From positions 1,973,001-2,037,000 of the forward strand of contig NZ_CP054918.1 of assembly GCF_013364195.1 (NCBI RefSeq): a stretch of 64,000 nt of DNA. The letters run 5' to 3'. The first letter of the stretch is position 1; the number at the start of each line of letters is the position of its first letter. Below are positions 59,694-64,000 of this stretch, in pieces. The DNA comes from Streptomyces sp. NA04227 (GTDB lineage: Bacteria; Actinomycetota; Actinomycetes; Streptomycetales; Streptomycetaceae). The notes under the pieces are model-generated. The model was not told the origin of the DNA and ran no database searches. It was given only the letters and a program-made list of their open reading frames with translations. The translations under genes and the position numbers were made by a program.

Positions 59694-61574
59694 TCAGTCG
59701 CTCTTCGGCGGTGTGTAGTCGCCGCCGAGGACCACCAGGACGTCCGCGTTCGCCGGGACCTCGCCCTTGCGTACGGACCTGCCGGGCAGGCCGAGCGTCT
59801 TGGCGACCTCGGCCGCCTCCTGCTTGTGGGCCTCGTTGGCGTACAGGACCTGCGAGGTGCTGCCCGCGTCGGGACCGCGTCCGCCGCCGACGAAGGTGTA
59901 GCCGCCGTTGACCAGGCTGACCCGGGCGCTGTCGATGTCGCCGCGGCCGTCGCCGTCGCTGTCCTCGTCCCCGCCGCGGACGCCGACCCGCAGCGCCTCG
60001 CCCTTCTCGGGGGCGCTGACCTTGCCGCCGAGGACCTGTTTGACCACCGAGTCGGTGGTCTGCCGGGAGAGGGTGCCGTCGCGTTCGACGGGCAGCAGCT
60101 GGGTGCGGTAGTCGCCGCTCTTGGCGCGCTCGGCGAGCTTGGCGAGGAAGGCGCCGAGTTCGCGTTCGGGCAGCGAGGGGTCGAGGATCTGCGCCAGGGA
60201 CTGCACGGTGACGGTGGCGCCCTGGGTGTCCGAGGACAGCTTGCGCAGTACGGCCTGCATGACCTGGCCGAAGCGGGTGAGCTGGGCGGTCTCCTTCTCG
60301 CCGGGCGCGCTGTAGGTGGCGTAGGCGACGGCCATCGGGCCGCTCAGGGTCTGGGCCTCGCCCTTGTGCACCAGCGGGTCGTCGCCCTTCTTGGCCTTCT
60401 CGGCGGGCACGTCGACGTCGGTGTCGACCTCGATGTCGCCGACCAGTTCCACGAGGTTGTTCAGGTACGGGGTGTCCAGCCGCCAGGTGCCCTCGATGCG
60501 GGTGCCGAGCAGGCTGTCCACGGCCTCGCTGGTTCCGCTCGAACCGTCCTCGTCCACCGACTTGGCCAGCGTGGTGGCGCTGCCGTCCTCACCGGAGACG
60601 GACAGCGAGTTGGGCAGCAGTACGGTGCTGCCGCGGCCGGTGGTGGTGTTGTTGACCAGGAGCGCCGTCGAGGTGCCGCGCTTCTTGGTGTTGTGCAGGT
60701 GGACCACGATCATGTCGCGGTTCTGCGGGCCCGCCGCGGCGGTCTCCTCACTGTCCTTGTCGGCGGACAGCCCCGGGATCTTCCCCGCGTACCAGAGGTA
60801 GCCGCTGCCGCCGAGGAGGGCGAGGACGAGGACGCATATCAGGGCGACCCTGCGGTTGCGGCCCCGGCGCTTGGCCTCCTCGCGCCGCTCGGTGCGGCTC
60901 TCGGTGAACTTCAGCCAGTCGATGACGTCTTCGGACTCCTCGTCAGGGTCCTCGACGAAGGCGAACTGTTCCGTGCGGTACTCCCCCGCACCCTCCTCGG
61001 GGCCGCGCCGCGACTGCCCCGGCACCTTCGGCTCCCGCTCGTCCGCCCTGACGCCGGGCCCCGCCGGGTCCACGGGCTCCTGCCGCCCGGTGTCCGCGAG
61101 TTCGGCGTACGGGTCGTGGGCGGGCACCGCCGCCTGGGTTCCCGTGTCGTGGCCGTACGGGTCGTGCGCGGGCACCGTCGGCTGGGTGCCGGTGCTCTGG
61201 GCGTACGGGTCGTAGCCGTAGCCCTGGGCGGACTGGTCGTAGGACTGCTGGTCGTAGGACCGCTGGTCGTAGGACTGCTGACCGCTGCCGTAGGGCTGCC
61301 GGCCGTACGGCTGGTCGCCCGCGTAGGACTGGGGCTCCTGGTGCGGCGGCTGGGCGCCGTAGGGCTGCTGCTGTCCGTACTGCTGTTGCCCGTACTGCTG
61401 TTGTTGTCCGTAGTGCTGCGGGGGCTGCTGCTGGTACGGGGGCTGTGGGGAGTGGCCCTGGGCGGGCGGGGACGGGGGCAGGCGGCGGTAGACCGGGCCG
61501 CCCGACTCGTCGTAGCCGACGAGTTCGTAGCGGTCGTCCGCCTGGCCGTCGTATCCGTCGTATCCGTCGTTCAC
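59694..61574 (-). CDS. LytR/LCP-like membrane protein with LytR_C domain
   Basis: A 626-residue protein. The cytoplasmic N-terminus (about 230 residues) is Gln/Tyr/Gly-rich with YGQQQ and SYDQ repeats, followed by one membrane helix (VALICVLVLALLGGSGYLWY). The extracellular part matches a divergent LytR-CpsA-Psr domain and a C-terminal LytR_C domain (VSLVNGGYTFVGGG, VLVVLGGDYTP). The LCP catalytic Arg/Asp motifs are altered: the usual PRD region reads VLLPNSLSV and the YxRxR segment reads AYATYSAPG. Glycopolymer transfer is therefore doubtful. GTG start with GGAGGGGCACC upstream. Confidence 0.83.
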   Translation of the reverse strand: MNDGYDGYDGQADDRYELVGYDESGGPVYRRLPPSPPAQGHSPQPPYQQQPPQHYGQQQQYGQQQYGQQQPYGAQPPHQEPQSYAGDQPYGRQPYGSGQQSYDQRSYDQQSYDQSAQGYGYDPYAQSTGTQPTVPAHDPYGHDTGTQAAVPAHDPYAELADTGRQEPVDPAGPGVRADEREPKVPGQSRRGPEEGAGEYRTEQFAFVEDPDEESEDVIDWLKFTESRTERREEAKRRGRNRRVALICVLVLALLGGSGYLWYAGKIPGLSADKDSEETAAAGPQNRDMIVVHLHNTKKRGTSTALLVNNTTTGRGSTVLLPNSLSVSGEDGSATTLAKSVDEDGSSGTSEAVDSLLGTRIEGTWRLDTPYLNNLVELVGDIEVDTDVDVPAEKAKKGDDPLVHKGEAQTLSGPMAVAYATYSAPGEKETAQLTRFGQVMQAVLRKLSSDTQGATVTVQSLAQILDPSLPERELGAFLAKLAERAKSGDYRTQLLPVERDGTLSRQTTDSVVKQVLGGKVSAPEKGEALRVGVRGGDEDSDGDGRGDIDSARVSLVNGGYTFVGGGRGPDAGSTSQVLYANEAHKQEAAEVAKTLGLPGRSVRKGEVPANADVLVVLGGDYTPPKSD

Positions 61575-61596
61575 GGTGCCCCTCCGGTCGCCTCGG

Positions 61597-62232
61597 CTAC
61601 CTCGGCCGGTCGCCGCGGTACAGCGCCCGCTTGTCGATGTAACGCACCACGCCGTCCGGCACCAGATACCAGACCGGGTCCCCGGCCGCGACCCTCGCAC
61701 GGCAGTCCGTCGAGGAGATGGCCAGCGCGGGAACCTCCACCAGGGAGACGCCGCCGTCGGGGAAACCGGGGTCGGCGAGGGCGTGGCCGGGTCGGGTGAC
61801 CCCGATGAAGTGGGCCAGGGAGAAGAGTTCCTCGGCGTTCTTCCAGGTCAGGATCTGCGCGAGCGCGTCCGCCCCGGTGATGAAGAACAGGTCGGTGTCG
61901 GGGTTGAGTTGCCTCAGTTCCCGCAGGGTGTCGGTGGTGTAGGTGGTGCCGCCGCGGTCGATGTCGATACGGCTCACCGAGAACTGCGGGTTCTCGGCGG
62001 TGGCGATGACCGTCATCAGATAGCGGTCCTCGGCCGGGGAGACCTCTTTGTGGGTCTTCTGCCAGGGCTCCCCGGTCGGTACGAACACCACCTCGTCGAG
62101 GTGGAACTGGGAGGCGACCTCGCTGGCCGCCACCAGGTGCCCGTGGTGGATCGGGTCGAAGGTGCCGCCCATGACGCCGAGACGGCGCTTGGCCGTACTC
62201 GCCGGGCCGGTCGGCCTGTCCTGTGCTCCCAT
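61597..62232 (-). CDS. nadD: Nicotinate-nucleotide adenylyltransferase
   Basis: Makes deamido-NAD from nicotinate mononucleotide and ATP, in NAD synthesis. The 211-residue protein has the nucleotidyltransferase motif [18 protein letters not shown], then [13 protein letters not shown] and the C-terminal [10 protein letters not shown] (ISST-x-RxR) motif. The ATG at 62232 is chosen by similarity to relatives; a GTG four codons upstream (62244) is also possible. It is first in the nadD-LytR-like pair, 22 bp before the next start. Confidence 0.96.
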   Translation of the reverse strand: MGAQDRPTGPASTAKRRLGVMGGTFDPIHHGHLVAASEVASQFHLDEVVFVPTGEPWQKTHKEVSPAEDRYLMTVIATAENPQFSVSRIDIDRGGTTYTTDTLRELRQLNPDTDLFFITGADALAQILTWKNAEELFSLAHFIGVTRPGHALADPGFPDGGVSLVEVPALAISSTDCRARVAAGDPVWYLVPDGVVRYIDKRALYRGDRPR

Positions 62233-62293
62233 GCGTTCAGACACTACCGGCCCGGCCGCGGCGAGCTGTGGCCAAGGGTGGCCCGGGCCCGGA

Positions 62294-62458
62294 TCAGCGG
62301 TCCCGGTTGAAGAGGGTGGTGATCCACAGGAGCAGGAGGAGGGCGCCGAGAGCGCCGAAGCCGGTGAGGTAGGGGTTGAGGCTGTCGTGGTTGCCGCCGT
62401 GCTTGCCGCCCTCGGAGGCGAGGGTGGCCAACTGGGCGGCGGTGCTGTGGAGGCTCAT
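62294..62458 (-). CDS. Small membrane protein (54 residues)
   Basis: A short ORF reading [20 protein letters not shown], then a linker and one hydrophobic helix ([20 protein letters not shown]) ending FNRDR. AGGTCC lies about 10 nt upstream. It is 61 bp before nadD on the same strand, and codon use has the G/C third-position bias of real genes here. The function is unknown; a single-pass inner-membrane peptide is the best description. Confidence 0.7.
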   Translation of the reverse strand: MSLHSTAAQLATLASEGGKHGGNHDSLNPYLTGFGALGALLLLLWITTLFNRDR

Positions 62459-62813
62459 CTTCGGCAGGACCTATCCGGATGCGGGGGCGGGCGGGAATAC
62501 GAACTGGCCACATCGTAAGCGGGGCTGTGCCCGGGGGACACGCCGACTCGGTTCTTCGGCACCCCGCGGGCGGCCGTCGCCGGTTACGCCCCGGTTCGGC
62601 ACCCCTCGCGGGCGGCCACCCGCACGGTCGGCGCCGACTTCCCGAAGTTGTCCACAGGAACCCTGGCACCCGGCTCGTGCGTCTTAAGGTGGGGCGGCAT
62701 CGAGGTCCCGGCACCCGTCGCACCGGTCGGCCGGGGCGGGACGACCGCTCGACCGGCGGCGTCGCACACCGCTTTGTTCACGTTGTTTCACTTCCGGACA
62801 CCCTGGGGGATTC
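62459..62813. other. Divergent intergenic region, no gene seen
   Basis: 355 bp between the small membrane peptide and the M48 protease gene. It should contain both promoters. TTGTTCACGTTGTTTCAC at 62774-62791 is the most AT-rich segment and may be part of the protease promoter. No strong palindrome or ORF is seen. Confidence 0.45.
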
Positions 62814-63935
62814 ATGGCCGACGGCTTCGAGAAGGTACCGAGCAGGCAGCGCAGGCGCTTCCCCGACATCTCCTCACGGGCGTACGAGCACCCGGCCGAC
62901 CGCTCCGCGCTGGTCGCCCTGCGCAAACTGAGCGGTTTCGACACGGCGTTCAAGGCACTGAGCGGACTGCTGCCCGAGCGAAGCCTGCGGCTGCTGTTCC
63001 TCTCCGACTCGGTGCGGGTGTCCGACGCCCAGTTCGCCCACCTCAACGACATGCTGCGGGACGCCTGTTACATCCTGGACGTCAAAAAGGTCCCGCCGAT
63101 GTACGTCACGCAGAACCCGGTGCCCAACGCGATGTGCATCGGGCTCGACGAGCCGATCATCGTCCTCAACACGGGCCTGGTGGAACTCCTCGACGAGGAG
63201 GAGATGCGCACCGTCATCGGCCACGAGGTCGGGCACGCCCTGTCGGGCCACTCCGTGTACCGCACGGTGCTGCTGTTCCTGACCAACCTCGCCGTCAAGG
63301 TGTCCTGGATCCCGCTGGGCAGCGTCGCGATCTACGCCATCGTCACCGCGCTGCGCGAGTGGTTCCGCAAGTCGGAGCTGTCGGCCGACCGGGCGGGGCT
63401 GCTGGTCGGACAGGACCTGAGGGCGTCGATGCGTGCCCTGATGAAACTCGCGGGCGGCAACCACCTGCACGAGATGAACGTCGACGCCTTCCTGGCCCAG
63501 GCCGAGGAGTACGAACAGGGCGGCGACCTGCGCGACTCCGTACTGAAGATTCTCAATGTGCTGCCGCGTTCGCACCCGTTCACCACGGTGCGGGCCGCCG
63601 AGCTGAAGCGGTGGGCCGAGTCCCGCGACTACCAGCGGATCATGGACGGGCACTACCCGAAGCGGCACGAGGACAAGGACACCTCGGTCTCCGACTCCTT
63701 CCGGGAGTCCGCCGCGCACTACGCCCAGGACATAAAGGGCTCCAAGGACCCGCTGATGAAGCTGGTCGCCGATCTCGCGGGTGGCGCGAGCGACCTGGGC
63801 GGCAAGGTGCGCGACAGGTTCACCGGGGGCGGCCGCGGGGGCACCGACGACCGTACGGGGTCCGGTTCGGAGGACCCCGAAAACCCCGAGAACCCCGAGA
63901 ACCCCGAAAATCCTGACAACCGCCAGAACCCTTAA
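62814..63935 (+). CDS. M48-family metallopeptidase
   Basis: A 373-residue zinc metallopeptidase. The zinc motif HEVGHALSGH (HExxH) is near residue 141, the third ligand is in the ELSADRAG helix near residue 191, and a hydrophobic segment lies between them (TVLLFLTNLAVKVSWIPLG). Such proteins resemble HtpX/Ste24-type proteases that handle membrane or misfolded proteins. The acidic C-terminus carries a short tandem repeat (ENP repeated, encoded by GAAAACCCC-type units at 63878-63912). ATG with GGGGG upstream. Confidence 0.9.
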   Translation: MADGFEKVPSRQRRRFPDISSRAYEHPADRSALVALRKLSGFDTAFKALSGLLPERSLRLLFLSDSVRVSDAQFAHLNDMLRDACYILDVKKVPPMYVTQNPVPNAMCIGLDEPIIVLNTGLVELLDEEEMRTVIGHEVGHALSGHSVYRTVLLFLTNLAVKVSWIPLGSVAIYAIVTALREWFRKSELSADRAGLLVGQDLRASMRALMKLAGGNHLHEMNVDAFLAQAEEYEQGGDLRDSVLKILNVLPRSHPFTTVRAAELKRWAESRDYQRIMDGHYPKRHEDKDTSVSDSFRESAAHYAQDIKGSKDPLMKLVADLAGGASDLGGKVRDRFTGGGRGGTDDRTGSGSEDPENPENPENPENPDNRQNP

Positions 63936-64000
63936 GAACCCTGGGAACTGCGACTCGTAGGCCCGTTCGCGGGTCCCGCGCTCGATCCGCCGCCGGAGGG

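Overview
The window is chromosomal DNA of a Streptomyces or a very close relative. The GC content is very high, coding third positions are almost always G or C, GTG starts are common, and the backbone is the streptomycete core block around leuA, era, ybeY-phoH, rnz, hrcA-dnaJ, hemW, lepA, rpsT, holA, comEA-comEC, leuS, rsfS and nadD. I see no insertion sequence, prophage, integrase, CRISPR array or rRNA. Two tRNA genes are present, both tRNA-Ala(GGC).

Layout. 0.2-6.9 kb: a TerB-like protein, leuA behind a leader peptide with four consecutive Leu codons, an M4 (protealysin-like) protease followed by an emfourin-type small protein, then a short-chain NAD epimerase divergent from an XRE/MmyB-type regulator. 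7.3-10.6 kb: era, an amt-glnK pair behind a probable GlnR site, and a cytidine-deaminase-like protein with no zinc ligands. 11-15.8 kb: SnoaL-like protein, a second XRE/MmyB regulator, a MmcQ/YjbR protein, and the hemolysin/CorC-ybeY-phoH operon. 16-20.6 kb: a PfkB sugar kinase divergent from a GH4 glycosidase, a gene-free stretch with a perfect CRP-type palindrome, and an MFS transporter. 20.7-32.8 kb: rnz, HIT protein, tricorn protease, VOC protein, rsmE, nitronate monooxygenase, hrcA-dnaJ under a CIRCE element, then an SDR, an MBL hydrolase and a DUF3097 protein. 32.9-43.6 kb: hemW, fadD, lepA, rpsT, a membrane protein with TMAF repeats, holA, a small acidic protein and a YceI protein. 44-54.4 kb: comEA-comEC, a maleylpyruvate-isomerase-like protein, DegV, a coiled-coil membrane protein, and leuS behind a leader peptide and an intrinsic attenuator. 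54.5-58.2 kb: two 209-bp tRNA-Ala repeats flanking two small zinc proteins, an MFS pump and its divergent third XRE/MmyB regulator. 58.3-64 kb: histidine phosphatase, rsfS, a divergent LytR/LCP-like protein, nadD, a 54-residue membrane peptide and an M48 protease.

How it fits together. Much of the window serves translation and ribosome quality (era, ybeY, rsfS, rpsT, lepA, leuS, tRNA-Ala, rsmE, rnz) and protein quality control (hrcA-dnaJ, tricorn, M48). Leucine supply (leuA) and leucine charging (leuS) each carry a short upstream ORF with a run of Leu codons and alternative RNA structures, so both appear to sense Leu-tRNA in cis. Three regulators of the same XRE/MmyB family each sit beside an enzyme or transporter gene, and two of them have a strong palindrome in the adjacent promoter region.
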